From Terriglobia bacterium (GTDB lineage: Bacteria > Acidobacteriota > Terriglobia > Terriglobales > Acidobacteriaceae): a stretch of DNA of 64,000 nt. Under the pieces are notes generated by a model that worked only from the letters and a program-made list of their open reading frames with translations, made no database searches and was not told where the DNA came from. The stretch is from assembly GCA_021324365.1 (NCBI GenBank), contig JAJPJE010000043.1, forward strand, positions 62,001 to 126,000, written 5' to 3'. Both the position numbers and the translations under genes were made by a program. Position 1 is the stretch's first letter, and each line of letters starts with the position of its first letter. Shown here one piece after another: positions 9,342 to 17,984 of the stretch.

Positions 9342-10820
9342 CTACATCCCTTGCAGCCTAAACCAATGCGCTCCCCACGCTGGCAGATCCACAAATAGAC
9401 CTTGCTCGAACATCTCATTTCCATCCCGATGGGAGAAAATCGTTCCGGATAACAAATCCTGCAGCTCCCACTGCCGGTCGCGTAATTCGCTGAGCGGCAA
9501 CTGCACCCGTCCCTGGCTTGTCTGATCGCAAAAATTCACTACGACGACGTGCCCCTGACCGGAAACATTCCAGCGCCACGCCAGGAGATTGCTGCAGCTC
9601 TGATTGTCGGACCAGCCGCAAACGGAACACAAAATCCAATTCCCCGCACGAAGACTTGTCTCCTTTACCAAGTCAAGCAGCTTCCTGTAGAACTGGCGCA
9701 ACTCTGCATTCACGGCCTCATCGGGCCGCCGCCCCAGTTGTACTGCGACATGCACCTTTCTTCCTTCCAGCTGCCCTTCATGAAGCAGCTTGGCGCCCGG
9801 CAACGTCATCAGCGCAACTGCAGCCGCTCGCTCGCGCGCTGGCGAGAACACGGCAGCAGCTCGCGGCTCGTCGTGATTTTCCAGGAAACGGACCATGTGC
9901 TCCTGATAGGTGACGTCGGCGACTAAATGCGCGTGGATGGAGTCAGCGTTCTCATGAACCAACCGGTCGTACAGTCGCTTGTCGTAGCAATAATCAAACC
10001 CCTGAGCGATTAGCTCAGATTCGAGATCCCAGTAAGCTTCAGCGACAAATAGGAATGCTGGGTATTTCTTCCGAATCGTCGCAATCAAATCGACCCAGTA
10101 ATCCGTGACCGGTATGCTGCCGGCGCGTCCGCCCCAGGTTTGGGCAAAGATACGGTTCATCAGCAGCATTGCCATGTCGCAGCGCACACCGTCGCACTGG
10201 CTCGATATCGAGTTAACCGTCTGGAGCGCCGCCTGCCGCAGTCCTGGGTTAAAGGCATTCAATTGCGCTGTATCGCTCCAGGGAGCGAAGTATGGATCCC
10301 GTCCGTTCGCGATTATCGCGGTGCCTGCCCTGAAGAATTCATCCGGCGCGCGGCGGCAGTCTTCTTCATTTCCTCGAATGAAATACTCCGGGTGCGTAAC
10401 TGTCCATGCATGATCCGGCGCAACATGATTCGGCACAAAATCCAGCAGGAGCGCCAGTCCCCGGCTTCTAAGCTGCGCTCGAGCCGCCGCCAGTCCAGCG
10501 GGACCGCCCAGATATGCATCGACTTTATATTCATGCACACAGTACGGCGAACCAACTACATCGGCGTCTGTGAAATCCGGCAGCTCGCGTTTATATTCCC
10601 CAACCAATTCGGGCTTTGTGGCTGAAATGTTCTGCCCGGCTGGGCTCCTCTCCCAGACTCCCATGAGCCAGACGCCATCAAGATTTAAGTCGGCAATCGC
10701 ATCCCATTCGGAAGCGGGGACATTTCCCAGATGAATTCCGCGTTCATATTTCTTCCGCAGTTCGCCGATCCATATCCATGTGTTAATTTCATAAATAACA
10801 GGTTGTCGAGGCCACGGCAT
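9342..10820 (-). CDS. GH13 alpha-amylase family glycoside hydrolase
   Basis: The 492-residue protein (ATG at 10820 with AAAAGGAA upstream; an upstream in-frame ATG at 10874 is less likely) is a TIM-barrel enzyme of the alpha-amylase family. The conserved regions are DFVPNHVAPDH (region I), GVRCDMAML with the nucleophile Asp (region II), FVAEAYW with the acid/base Glu (region III) and FLENHDEPR (region IV). No signal peptide is visible, so it is probably cytosolic and may act on glycogen, trehalose or maltooligosaccharides; the exact specificity cannot be read. It lies opposite to, and between, clpX and lon. Confidence 0.85.
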   Translation of the reverse strand: MPWPRQPVIYEINTWIWIGELRKKYERGIHLGNVPASEWDAIADLNLDGVWLMGVWERSPAGQNISATKPELVGEYKRELPDFTDADVVGSPYCVHEYKVDAYLGGPAGLAAARAQLRSRGLALLLDFVPNHVAPDHAWTVTHPEYFIRGNEEDCRRAPDEFFRAGTAIIANGRDPYFAPWSDTAQLNAFNPGLRQAALQTVNSISSQCDGVRCDMAMLLMNRIFAQTWGGRAGSIPVTDYWVDLIATIRKKYPAFLFVAEAYWDLESELIAQGFDYCYDKRLYDRLVHENADSIHAHLVADVTYQEHMVRFLENHDEPRAAAVFSPARERAAAVALMTLPGAKLLHEGQLEGRKVHVAVQLGRRPDEAVNAELRQFYRKLLDLVKETSLRAGNWILCSVCGWSDNQSCSNLLAWRWNVSGQGHVVVVNFCDQTSQGRVQLPLSELRDRQWELQDLLSGTIFSHRDGNEMFEQGLFVDLPAWGAHWFRLQGM

Positions 10821-10932
10821 ATCGGTTCCTTTTGTGGCGGGGTACCCAGAGTGCGCGACACGAAAGTAATACACGAACCCAGAGGTTCAATACGCGTGTG
10901 GATAACCTCACGCTCGATCCGGTACTTTGAAC

Positions 10933-10959
10933 TTGTATCTCGAGGGCAGCCATTATAAT
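10933..10959 (+). promoter_or_regulatory. Probable sigma-70 promoter of lon
   Basis: A perfect -10 box TATAAT at 10954-10959 has a TTGTAT hexamer 15 bases upstream (10933-10938), and TTGAAC at 10927 is an alternative -35 with wider spacing. It is 55 bases upstream of the lon start codon. I see no CIRCE-type heat-shock operator nearby. Confidence 0.5.
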
Positions 10960-11013
10960 TAGATAAGAGCTATTGGCGGTGATGTCGGCCATTCCTCTTC
11001 AAAGGCGGTTTAG

Positions 11014-13416
11014 GTGACCCAAGCCAAAGAAAAATTCGAAACCAAGCGGCTCCCGATGATGCCGATTCGCGATGTCGTCATCTTCCCTTACATGATGACG
11101 CCCTTTGTTGTCGGTCGTGAGTCGAGCGTGCGTGCCCTGGAAGAGGCGCTGGCTGGAGATAAGAAGATTTTCCTTGCGACTCAGCACGACGCGAGCGTCG
11201 ACGAGCCCAAGCCCAGCGAAATCTACCAGGTCGGCACGATCGTAAACATCGTGCAGAGTCTGAAGCTGCCCGACGGCAACATCAAGGTTCTGGTCGAAGG
11301 CGTCGAGCGTGGCAAAATCCTTCAGGTTACCGACACGGACGGCTACTTTGAAGCCACGGTTCGCACCGTAAAGTACACCACCGAAGTTACGCCGCAGATC
11401 GAAGCGGCCATGCAGCGGGTCACATCACTCTTCGAGCAATACGTAAAGCTCTGCCAGTCTCTGAACTATGAGACGATGATCGCCGCTGTCCGCATGGAGG
11501 ATCCATCGCGGCTCACCGACACTATTGCCGCCAACCTGCAGCTCTCAATCGAAGAGAAGCAGGAGTTGCTGGAAATCTTCGATCCTGCCGAGCGCCTGAA
11601 CCGTATCGCGGACGTTCTTGACATCGAAATCGAGAAGCTCAACATGGATCGGGCCATCCAGACCCGCGTGAAGCGGCAAATGGAACGTGCGCAGAAAGAG
11701 TACTACCTCAACGAGAAGATCAAGGCCATCCAGAAGGAACTTGGCCGCGGCGAAAAGAGCGAATACGACGAACTGAAGAAGAAGGTCGACAATGCGGGCA
11801 TGCCGAAGGAAGTGCACGAAAAGGCGATCCAGGAGCTGAAAAAACTGGAAGCCATGCCACCGATGTCAGCCGAGTCTACCGTCTCGCGCAACTATCTTGA
11901 CTGGCTGCTCGCAGTTCCGTGGAAGAAGAAATCAAAAGAGATTCGCAACGTCGAAACTGCCGAAAAGGTTCTTAATGCCGATCACTACGGCCTGGAAAAG
12001 ATCAAGGAGCGCATTCTTGAGTTCCTTGCCGTTCGACAGCTGGTGAAAAATCCAAAAGGTTCGATTCTGTGCTTTGTTGGGCCTCCGGGAGTCGGCAAGA
12101 CCTCTCTTGGCATGTCGATCGCGAAGGCCACCGGGCGCAAATTCGTGCGCATGTCACTTGGTGGCGTGCGAGATGAAGCTGAAATCCGGGGACATCGTCG
12201 AACCTACATCGGTGCTCTGCCGGGGCAGATCATTCAGATGATGAAGAAAGCGGGCACTAAGAACCCTGTCTTCATGCTCGATGAAGTCGACAAGATGGCC
12301 ATGGATTTCCGAGGGGATCCGTCGGCCGCTCTACTCGAAGTTCTCGATCCCGAGCAGAACTTCATGTTCGTGGATCACTATCTCGACGTCGAGTACGACC
12401 TGTCCCAGGTCTTCTTCGTTGCTACTGCCAACGTAATGCACACGATTCCTCCGGCGCTGCAGGACCGCATGGAAGTCATTCGCCTGCACGGCTACACCGA
12501 GCCGGAGAAGAAGGAAATCGCCAAGCAGTTCCTGGTTCGCAAGCAGCTCGAGCAGGCGGGCCTCACCGACAAGAACTGCAAGTTCACCGACGACGCAATT
12601 GTTGCCATCATCCGCAACTACACGCGTGAAGCCGGTGTCCGCAACTTAGAGCGCGAGATCGGCAATATCTGCCGCAAAGTCGCACGCCGCGTCGTCAAAG
12701 ACGAGAAGTACGTTGTGAGCATTACTCCAGAAGTTGTGGAAGAGTTGCTGGGAGTTGCAAAGTTCCGCGACACGCTTGCCCACGAGAAGAGCGAAGTTGG
12801 TTTGGTCACTGGTCTCGCCTGGACTGAGGTTGGTGGCTCCATTCTGAGCACGGAAGCCTCGGTTGTGGAAGGCAAGGGCGGCAAGCCGATCCTCACCGGC
12901 AAACTTGGCGACGTGATGCAGGAGTCAGCTCAGGCTGCGATGACTTATGTGCGCTCACGCTGGCAACGGCTGGGGTTGAGTCGCGACTTCTATAGGAACG
13001 TGGATATCCATGTACACGTGCCAGAGGGAGCGATTCCGAAAGACGGCCCCTCCGCCGGTATCACCATTGCTACGGCGATCGCCAGCGCACTGAGTAAGAT
13101 TCCAGTCCGGCGCGATCTGGCGATGACCGGCGAAATCACTCTGCGGGGAAAAGTACTCCCTATCGGTGGCCTAAAAGAAAAGCTGCTGGCTGCTCATCGC
13201 GCTGGAATCTTCGAAGCCCTTCTTCCCAAAGAGAATGAGAAGGACTTGGCCGAAGTTCCCGAAAACCTGCGCAACGAAATGAAGCTGCACTTCGTCGATA
13301 CGATGGACGACGTGCTCGCCCTCGCCCTGGAGCGACCGCTGCCTTCTATGGAAGTCGAAGTGCCCCAACAACTACCAATTTCATCGGCATCTGAAGGCGC
13401 GACCGCCCATCAATAA
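11014..13416 (+). CDS. lon: ATP-dependent protease Lon (LonA)
   Basis: Lon degrades misfolded and regulatory proteins in the cytosol. The 800-residue protein has the LAN substrate-binding domain ([14 protein letters not shown] at the start), a coiled-coil linker, AAA+ Walker A GPPGVGKT, Walker [11 protein letters not shown], and the C-terminal protease domain with the Ser of DGPSAGIT and the Lys of [10 protein letters not shown] forming the catalytic dyad. The start is GTG at 11014; an in-frame TAG directly precedes it and AAAGG lies eight bases upstream. It has its own promoter and terminator, so it is probably transcribed separately from clpX. Confidence 0.97.
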   Translation: MTQAKEKFETKRLPMMPIRDVVIFPYMMTPFVVGRESSVRALEEALAGDKKIFLATQHDASVDEPKPSEIYQVGTIVNIVQSLKLPDGNIKVLVEGVERGKILQVTDTDGYFEATVRTVKYTTEVTPQIEAAMQRVTSLFEQYVKLCQSLNYETMIAAVRMEDPSRLTDTIAANLQLSIEEKQELLEIFDPAERLNRIADVLDIEIEKLNMDRAIQTRVKRQMERAQKEYYLNEKIKAIQKELGRGEKSEYDELKKKVDNAGMPKEVHEKAIQELKKLEAMPPMSAESTVSRNYLDWLLAVPWKKKSKEIRNVETAEKVLNADHYGLEKIKERILEFLAVRQLVKNPKGSILCFVGPPGVGKTSLGMSIAKATGRKFVRMSLGGVRDEAEIRGHRRTYIGALPGQIIQMMKKAGTKNPVFMLDEVDKMAMDFRGDPSAALLEVLDPEQNFMFVDHYLDVEYDLSQVFFVATANVMHTIPPALQDRMEVIRLHGYTEPEKKEIAKQFLVRKQLEQAGLTDKNCKFTDDAIVAIIRNYTREAGVRNLEREIGNICRKVARRVVKDEKYVVSITPEVVEELLGVAKFRDTLAHEKSEVGLVTGLAWTEVGGSILSTEASVVEGKGGKPILTGKLGDVMQESAQAAMTYVRSRWQRLGLSRDFYRNVDIHVHVPEGAIPKDGPSAGITIATAIASALSKIPVRRDLAMTGEITLRGKVLPIGGLKEKLLAAHRAGIFEALLPKENEKDLAEVPENLRNEMKLHFVDTMDDVLALALERPLPSMEVEVPQQLPISSASEGATAHQ

Positions 13417-13436
13417 CGACCGAGTTTTGCCTCGGG

Positions 13437-13464
13437 GGCGCGCTTTAGGGCGCGCCTTTTCTTT
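13437..13464 (+). terminator. Intrinsic terminator after lon
   Basis: The GC-rich stem GGCGCGC/GCGCGCC (13437-13443 and 13450-13456) with a 6-base loop is followed by TTTTCTTT. It lies 20 bases after the lon stop. Confidence 0.85.
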
Positions 13465-13520
13465 ATCCGATAACCTAATGGAAGAGCGGTGCTTTAGCTT
13501 CCCGTAAAAGGTCTCTTTCT

Positions 13521-13557
13521 GTCATTCCCGAAAGGACTTCAGTCCTTGAGGAATCCC
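13521..13557. repeat. GTCATTCC-type hairpin repeat
   Basis: The element starts GTCATTCC and ends GAGGAATCCC. An outer pairing ATTCC/GGAAT encloses an inner perfect stem AAGGAC/GTCCTT with a TTCA loop (13532-13547). The inner part shares the TTCA loop design with the palindromes at 31907, 53681 and 55821. A weaker copy of the outer motif (TGTCATCCC to GAGGGAA) is at 50677-50702. No T-run follows. Confidence 0.5.
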
Positions 13558-13622
13558 TACCGCATGAGGAGTTCGCATTTCGGTCTGACTACGGCGAATT
13601 CCGACCGCCCTAAGCTTGCAAC

Positions 13623-13871
13623 TCAGTCCAGCTTTAGTGGCCGCTTATCTACATCTTCCGGTTTCACGGGACGGTATTTGTTCCAGAGTCGCAGAACCAG
13701 GGCCGCAATCAGTCCGATTGGAATGCTGATGGCGATGAACCACCGCGCTGCCGACGACATCACCGCGGCCACTAGCACGATGATTAAGGCGAAAATCAGC
13801 CCTGCAGTTCCCTTCGAGCTACGGCCTGCAGGAACCTGAGGTGGGGTCTCCATGCGCAAGCGCATATCCAT
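13623..13871 (-). CDS. Small two-helix membrane protein of unknown function
   Basis: About 82 residues from the ATG at 13871, chosen because GGAG lies six bases upstream; the frame extends to a TTG at 13907. A Pro-rich polar N-terminus is followed by two hydrophobic helices (GLIFALIIVLVAAVMSS and FIAISIPIGLIAALVL) and a basic, polar tail. I recognise no family. It converges with lon and has no partner on its strand. The hydrophobic pattern and the spaced ribosome binding site make it a likely real gene. Confidence 0.55.
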   Translation of the reverse strand: MDMRLRMETPPQVPAGRSSKGTAGLIFALIIVLVAAVMSSAARWFIAISIPIGLIAALVLRLWNKYRPVKPEDVDKRPLKLD

Positions 13872-13907
13872 AGGATGCTCCAGTTCTGCTTGCGAATCAA
13901 ACCTCAA

Positions 13908-14309
13908 CTCAGCGCACTTACGTTGCAGCCGCTAACGGCAGAACTGTTGAACCGCGACGGGCGGCGCCTGAGGAACGGGATCGAATTCGCCAGCCCAACC
14001 GGTGCATCCGTCCGCAACCACGGCGCCTGCTGTTTCACGACTCAACCGTCGTTGCTTCAACTTTTGCTTTCTCCCCGAGCAAAGCATGCCTACGCCCGTG
14101 GAAGCCCCTGACGTGCAACCTCTTCGAACAAGCTACTCGCCTGATCGTAACTGGCACGGTCCAGCTTCACTCTCGCGAGAAGATATTGCCAAAAAAGATC
14201 GCCCTGCTCAGCAGAACACCGTGGCAAGACCTATGAACATGTGATCTTACCGATACGCGAAGGACCACGTACTCGCGAGCGAATCGCGGACCGTCATTGC
14301 TAAAATAGT
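13908..14309. other. Intergenic stretch without a convincing gene
   Basis: Several short frames cross this region on the + strand (for example 14002-14244), but none has a ribosome binding site, a family-like pattern or hydrophobic logic. It separates the small membrane protein gene from the divergent engB gene and presumably carries both promoters. The sequence looks degenerate. Confidence 0.5.
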
Positions 14310-14909
14310 ATGGTGAAAGTCAACGCACGATTCATGCTCGCCGCCACCGACGCGGCGCACTTCCCCGTCCCGGGGCCGCCGGAAGTGGCATTTCTGGGCC
14401 GTTCCAATGTGGGCAAATCGAGCCTGATCAATTCACTGCTGGGAGAAAAGCTCGCCAAAACCAGTTCCACTCCGGGACGCACCCGTTCCATCAACTTCTT
14501 CCAGATCAGGCGTGCGGGCAAACCGGCGCCCGAACTTCTCTTTGCCGATCTGCCAGGATACGGCTATGCGAGAGTCTCCAAAGAGATCTCTGCCGAATGG
14601 CCACGATTCATCGAGCCTTACCTCGAGGAGCGCCCTTCCCTTGTCCTTTCAATCGTATTGATCGACACCAACATCCCCCCGCAGCATAGCGATCACCAAT
14701 TGATCGAATGGTTACGCGCCAAGCAACGTCCTTTTGTACTCGTCGGCACGAAGAGCGACCGCGTATCGAACAACCTGCTCCAGAATTCAATTCGCAAATT
14801 GACCGAGCACTTTGGCGTCGACCGTATCCTCCCCTATTCCACAAAGACCGGCATCGGCAGGAACGAACTCTGGCGCGAGATTGGCGGTTTCGCGCACCTG
14901 CAAGGTTAG
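14310..14909 (+). CDS. engB: Ribosome biogenesis GTPase EngB (YihA/YsxC)
   Basis: EngB is a small GTPase needed for late assembly of the 50S ribosomal subunit. The 199-residue protein has G1 GRSNVGKSS, the G2 region TPGRTRSINF, G3 DLPGYGYA, and G4 GTKSDR, in the order and spacing of the TrmE-Era-EngA-EngB superfamily. Length is normal for a minimal EngB. It stands alone, with no obvious operon partner. Confidence 0.93.
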   Translation: MVKVNARFMLAATDAAHFPVPGPPEVAFLGRSNVGKSSLINSLLGEKLAKTSSTPGRTRSINFFQIRRAGKPAPELLFADLPGYGYARVSKEISAEWPRFIEPYLEERPSLVLSIVLIDTNIPPQHSDHQLIEWLRAKQRPFVLVGTKSDRVSNNLLQNSIRKLTEHFGVDRILPYSTKTGIGRNELWREIGGFAHLQG

Positions 14910-15043
14910 ATCCGCACGGTCTCTTGTGCTCATTTTGGGAAGCCGTCCGTTTTCGGAATTGACTTAATCTCCATCTCAGCGATTCCTGTTACTGAAGTTC
15001 CTCATGCTGCTATGTTGATCGCCGATATCTCAAGTGCAAGCGC

Positions 15044-15259
15044 ATGGGCAAAGTGCAGGAAATCCCGCTGGATGTTTTGAAGGAATGGCACTCCTCTAGA
15101 GACAACCCTTATACCTCCCCCGCCATTCCCGCACGACGCAGGAGCTCCCGATTGGGCTTTCTTGTCACTTGCAAACGCTACTGGAAATTTGCGGCCGTAA
15201 CCATCGCTTATTGGTTGTTGTGGACCAGTTTCGCGCTATACGTAATTTCGAAGCAGTAA
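15044..15259 (+). CDS. Small membrane protein of unknown function
   Basis: This 71-residue product has a polar, basic N-terminal half and one C-terminal hydrophobic helix (FAAVTIAYWLLWTSFALYVIS). I recognise no family. A classical terminator hairpin 50 bases after its stop supports a transcribed gene here. The ribosome binding site is weak. Confidence 0.5.
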   Translation: MGKVQEIPLDVLKEWHSSRDNPYTSPAIPARRRSSRLGFLVTCKRYWKFAAVTIAYWLLWTSFALYVISKQ

Positions 15260-15308
15260 CTGCGGTTTAGGCCAGCATGGCGTTACTACTCCTGATGAAC
15301 TCTTATGC

Positions 15309-15338
15309 GCGGGCGAAACAATTGCCCGCCCCTTTTTT
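15309..15338 (+). terminator. Intrinsic terminator
   Basis: The stem GCGGGC/GCCCGC (15309-15314 and 15324-15329) has a 9-base loop and is followed by CCC and six T residues. It ends the transcript of the small membrane protein gene and isolates the cytochrome operon that follows. Confidence 0.8.
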
Positions 15339-15512
15339 CCGCGCAAAAACTCCATCATTTTGACTTCGGAGTAACGAAAAACATTGAATTCCTCAACAAC
15401 AATCCCGCCGTAAATCACATACTGAGTAAAAATTAATCACTCCCGGCGGTGAGCGCTATCACTGCACCAACCTATCCTCACGAAGAGACTAAGCTACGAG
15501 AGCACACCGATA

Positions 15513-15530
15513 CGGTTACCTGCGTAACCG
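15513..15530 (+). promoter_or_regulatory. Inverted repeat upstream of the cytochrome operon
   Basis: CGGTTAC/GTAACCG (7-bp arms, 4-base spacer) lies 63 bases before the cytochrome c start codon. The place fits an operator for the operon or an untranslated-leader hairpin. I cannot assign a regulator; no sigma-54 -24/-12 element was found next to it. Confidence 0.4.
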
Positions 15531-15592
15531 AAATTGCACCTCATATTCATTCATCAGGAGCTCTCCAAATCGGGATAGGAGAACTCGTACTT

Positions 15593-15901
15593 ATGAAACT
15601 TATGATGCTTACAGTCCTGGTTCTGGCGATCGCTATGGCGCTGTTCATCATGCTGCCGAATCTCGCCTGGGCCCAAGACGGGGGAGCAATCTACAAAGCC
15701 AAGTGCGCTGCGTGCCACGGTCCGGATGGCGCGGGCAAGGTCGGTCCTGCGGTTAAGGGCATCAGCATGAGCGAAGCCCAGATCACCGATCTGCTGACCA
15801 AGGGCGAGGCAGGCAAGAAAGCCCCCCACGGGAAGGCTGTTGCCGGCTTGAGCGTTGACCAGGCAAAGTCGGTTGCAGCATTCGTAAAGAGCTTGAAGTA
15901 A
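15593..15901 (+). CDS. Small periplasmic monoheme cytochrome c
   Basis: The 102-residue protein (ATG at 15593; the frame is open upstream to 15449 but the signal peptide begins here) has a hydrophobic signal sequence ending ALFIMLPNLAWAQ. A class I cytochrome c fold follows, with one CAACH heme motif and the GPDGAGKVGPA loop. The distal half reads KKAPHGKAVAGLSVDQ where class I proteins usually have a Met ligand, so the sixth ligand may be His or another residue. It is the first gene of the operon with the ferredoxin and NrfD genes and is a likely electron partner of that complex. Confidence 0.88.
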   Translation: MKLMMLTVLVLAIAMALFIMLPNLAWAQDGGAIYKAKCAACHGPDGAGKVGPAVKGISMSEAQITDLLTKGEAGKKAPHGKAVAGLSVDQAKSVAAFVKSLK

Positions 15902-15911
15902 CCAGAGAATG

Positions 15912-15944
15912 ACACCTGGGCTCTGCAATCGCGGGCCCAGGTGT
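15912..15944 (+). other. Strong hairpin between cytochrome and ferredoxin genes
   Basis: ACACCTGGGC (15912-15921) and GCCCAGGTGT (15935-15944) form a perfect 10-bp stem with a 13-base loop and no T-run. It could stabilise the upstream cytochrome mRNA segment or partly stop transcription, giving more cytochrome than complex. Confidence 0.6.
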
Positions 15945-16044
15945 AAACCCGGCAGCATTGATTGCCGGCGACAATTGAGCAATTCATTCCCGCCCCGCTC
16001 CAGTTCCCGCCCAACCGCTACGGGGCTTTTCCGGAGCCGTCTTC

Positions 16045-16815
16045 ATGAGCAAGGCACTACTCTACGACGCCACTCTGTGCATCGACTGCAAGCAGTGTGA
16101 AGCGGCCTGCGCAGACCAAAATAAGCTTCCCTACGACGACAACATCGCCAAGGAGGAGCGCCAGTCCGAACACAAGTTCACCGCCGTTCTCAGTAAGAAC
16201 GACAAGTACATGCGGCGCCTGTGCATGAATTGCCAGGAGCCTGCGTGCGTTTCCGTCTGTCCTGTCGCGGCTCTGCGCAAAACCTCGGAAGGTCCAGTCA
16301 TTTACGAAGCCAATCGCTGCATGGGATGCCGTTACTGCATGGCCGCTTGCCCATTTGGGGTGCCAAAGTACGAATGGAGCAGCCTGAACCCGAAGGTCCG
16401 TAAATGCACCATGTGTCCTGACCGCGTACTTGCAGGGCGACAAACCGCATGTGCTGAAAACTGCCCGACGGGCGCAACGAAATTCGGCGACCGCGACGAA
16501 CTAATCAATGAAGCTCGCAAGCGCATCCAGGACAATCCGGCAAACTACATTCATCACATCTACGGTGTCGAAGAAGTGGGTGGAACCTCGGTTCTTCTTC
16601 TGTCGGGCGTTCCCTTCGAAGAGTTTGGCTACCGAACCGACTTCCCGCGCGACCCATTGCCGCTGCGAACGTACCAGGTCCTTTCAAAGATTCCCGATTT
16701 CATTCCGCTGGGCTTCGTAACGCTCGGTGGTATCTGGTGGATCACGCATCGCCGCGAAGCAGTTGCTGCCGCTGAAGGCAGGCAGGCTCATCAAGCAGGA
16801 AAGGAGCTGAAATAA
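16045..16815 (+). CDS. HybA/DmsB-like four-cluster ferredoxin subunit (module 1)
   Basis: The 256-residue protein has four Cys clusters typical of electron-transfer subunits of the molybdoenzyme/NrfC/HybA type: CIDCKQCEAAC, CMNCQEPACVSVC, CMGCRYCMAAC, and CTMC with CAENCPTGA. A C-terminal hydrophobic helix (FIPLGFVTLGGIWWI) followed by basic residues would anchor it to the membrane, as in HybA. There is no Tat signal. It overlaps the NrfD gene by one base (16815), so the two form a complex that passes electrons to or from quinone. No molybdopterin or hydrogenase catalytic gene is in the window. Confidence 0.9.
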   Translation: MSKALLYDATLCIDCKQCEAACADQNKLPYDDNIAKEERQSEHKFTAVLSKNDKYMRRLCMNCQEPACVSVCPVAALRKTSEGPVIYEANRCMGCRYCMAACPFGVPKYEWSSLNPKVRKCTMCPDRVLAGRQTACAENCPTGATKFGDRDELINEARKRIQDNPANYIHHIYGVEEVGGTSVLLLSGVPFEEFGYRTDFPRDPLPLRTYQVLSKIPDFIPLGFVTLGGIWWITHRREAVAAAEGRQAHQAGKELK

Positions 16816-17984
16816 TGAAGATCAAGTTCACCTTCTGGAAAGCAGTCTTCCTGCTGATCGTCGCTGCCGGTGCCTACGGCACATTCGTCCGCTTCTTCCG
16901 CGGATTGGGTGCATCAACCAATCTCAGCGATCAATTCCCATGGGGTATCTGGATCGGGTTCGACGTCCTCTGCGGCGTCATGCTCGCCGCCGGCGGCTTC
17001 ACCCTGACTGCAGCTGTGCACATCCTCAACATACAGAGGCTTAAGCCAATTGTTCGTCCTACGATCCTCACGGCATTTCTAGGTTACGTTCTGGTGAGCG
17101 TCGCACTGCTTTTCGATCTCGGTCGACCCTACAACATCTGGCACCCGCTGATCATGCGCAATCCGCACTCCGTCATGTTCGAAGTTGCGTACTGCGTGAT
17201 GCTCTACACCACCGTGCTCGCACTCGAGTTCTCGCCTATTGTCCTGGAGCGTTTCAATCTGCAGAAACCACTAAAGGTGGTAAAAGCGGTGCTCATCCCG
17301 CTGGTATTGCTCGGCGTTATTCTTTCCACCCTGCATCAATCGTCGCTCGGCACTTTGTACCTCATCATGCCGACAAAGCTGCATCCGTTCTGGTACACAC
17401 CTCTGCTGCCCGTGTTCTTTTTCTTATCGGCGATCGCCGTCGGTCTCGCCATGACCATTTTCGAGTCGTCGATGAGCTCGAAACATTTCGGCCGCGAGTT
17501 AGAACTGCCGATCCTGCAGGAGTTGGGCCGGGTATTGCTCGTGGTGCTCACCGTTTATGCGATCTTGCGATTCGAAGATCTGCTACACCGGGGCGTGTTC
17601 CACCAACTCCTCGTTGCAGGCTACGAACGCAACCTTTTCTTGCTGGAGATTGTGCTTGCCCTGGTCCTTCCCTTAACTCTGCTCGCAATTCCCAAGATCC
17701 GGCAGAGCGCTGGAGGCCTATATCTCGCAGCCGTTTCCGTCGTGCTCGGATTCATTACGAACCGGCTCAACGTAAGCATTACGGGAATGGAGACTGCTGC
17801 AGGCTTGCATTATGTTCCCAAGTGGACGGAGATCGCGATCACCGGCGCCATCATCGCCGTCGGATTCGCTCTCTTTGCACTCGCCGTCAACTATCTCCCG
17901 ATCTTTCCCGAGCACCGGGAGGCTGCGGGACCGGAGGCTCCGGTGGCGGCCAAAGCGGCTGTACTCAGCCATGCCGGAGATTGA
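16815..17984 (+). CDS. NrfD/HybB-like quinone-interacting membrane subunit (module 1)
   Basis: The 389-residue protein is almost entirely hydrophobic, with about ten membrane helices, and matches the NrfD/PsrC/HybB family: an N-terminal GASTNLSDQFPWGIWIG stretch, then LFDLGRPYNIWHPLI, and ILSTLHQSSLGTLYLI. Such subunits exchange electrons between the membrane menaquinone pool and the attached iron-sulfur subunit. It overlaps both the ferredoxin gene (start) and the heme-sensor kinase gene (the kinase ATG at 17971 lies inside its 3' end). The second copy at 25807 has the same motifs. Confidence 0.9.
   Translation: MKIKFTFWKAVFLLIVAAGAYGTFVRFFRGLGASTNLSDQFPWGIWIGFDVLCGVMLAAGGFTLTAAVHILNIQRLKPIVRPTILTAFLGYVLVSVALLFDLGRPYNIWHPLIMRNPHSVMFEVAYCVMLYTTVLALEFSPIVLERFNLQKPLKVVKAVLIPLVLLGVILSTLHQSSLGTLYLIMPTKLHPFWYTPLLPVFFFLSAIAVGLAMTIFESSMSSKHFGRELELPILQELGRVLLVVLTVYAILRFEDLLHRGVFHQLLVAGYERNLFLLEIVLALVLPLTLLAIPKIRQSAGGLYLAAVSVVLGFITNRLNVSITGMETAAGLHYVPKWTEIAITGAIIAVGFALFALAVNYLPIFPEHREAAGPEAPVAAKAAVLSHAGD

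Noticed and set aside
13875-14244. Overlapping + strand frames 13875-14111 and 14002-14244 as genes
   Set aside because: No ribosome binding site, no family pattern and mixed-frame composition; more likely chance frames in the engB leader.
15260-15592. Sigma-54 promoter (-24/-12) upstream of the cytochrome operon
   Set aside because: I searched by eye for a TGGCAC-N5-TTGC pattern and found none; only a terminator and an inverted repeat are seen. A motif scan would be decisive.
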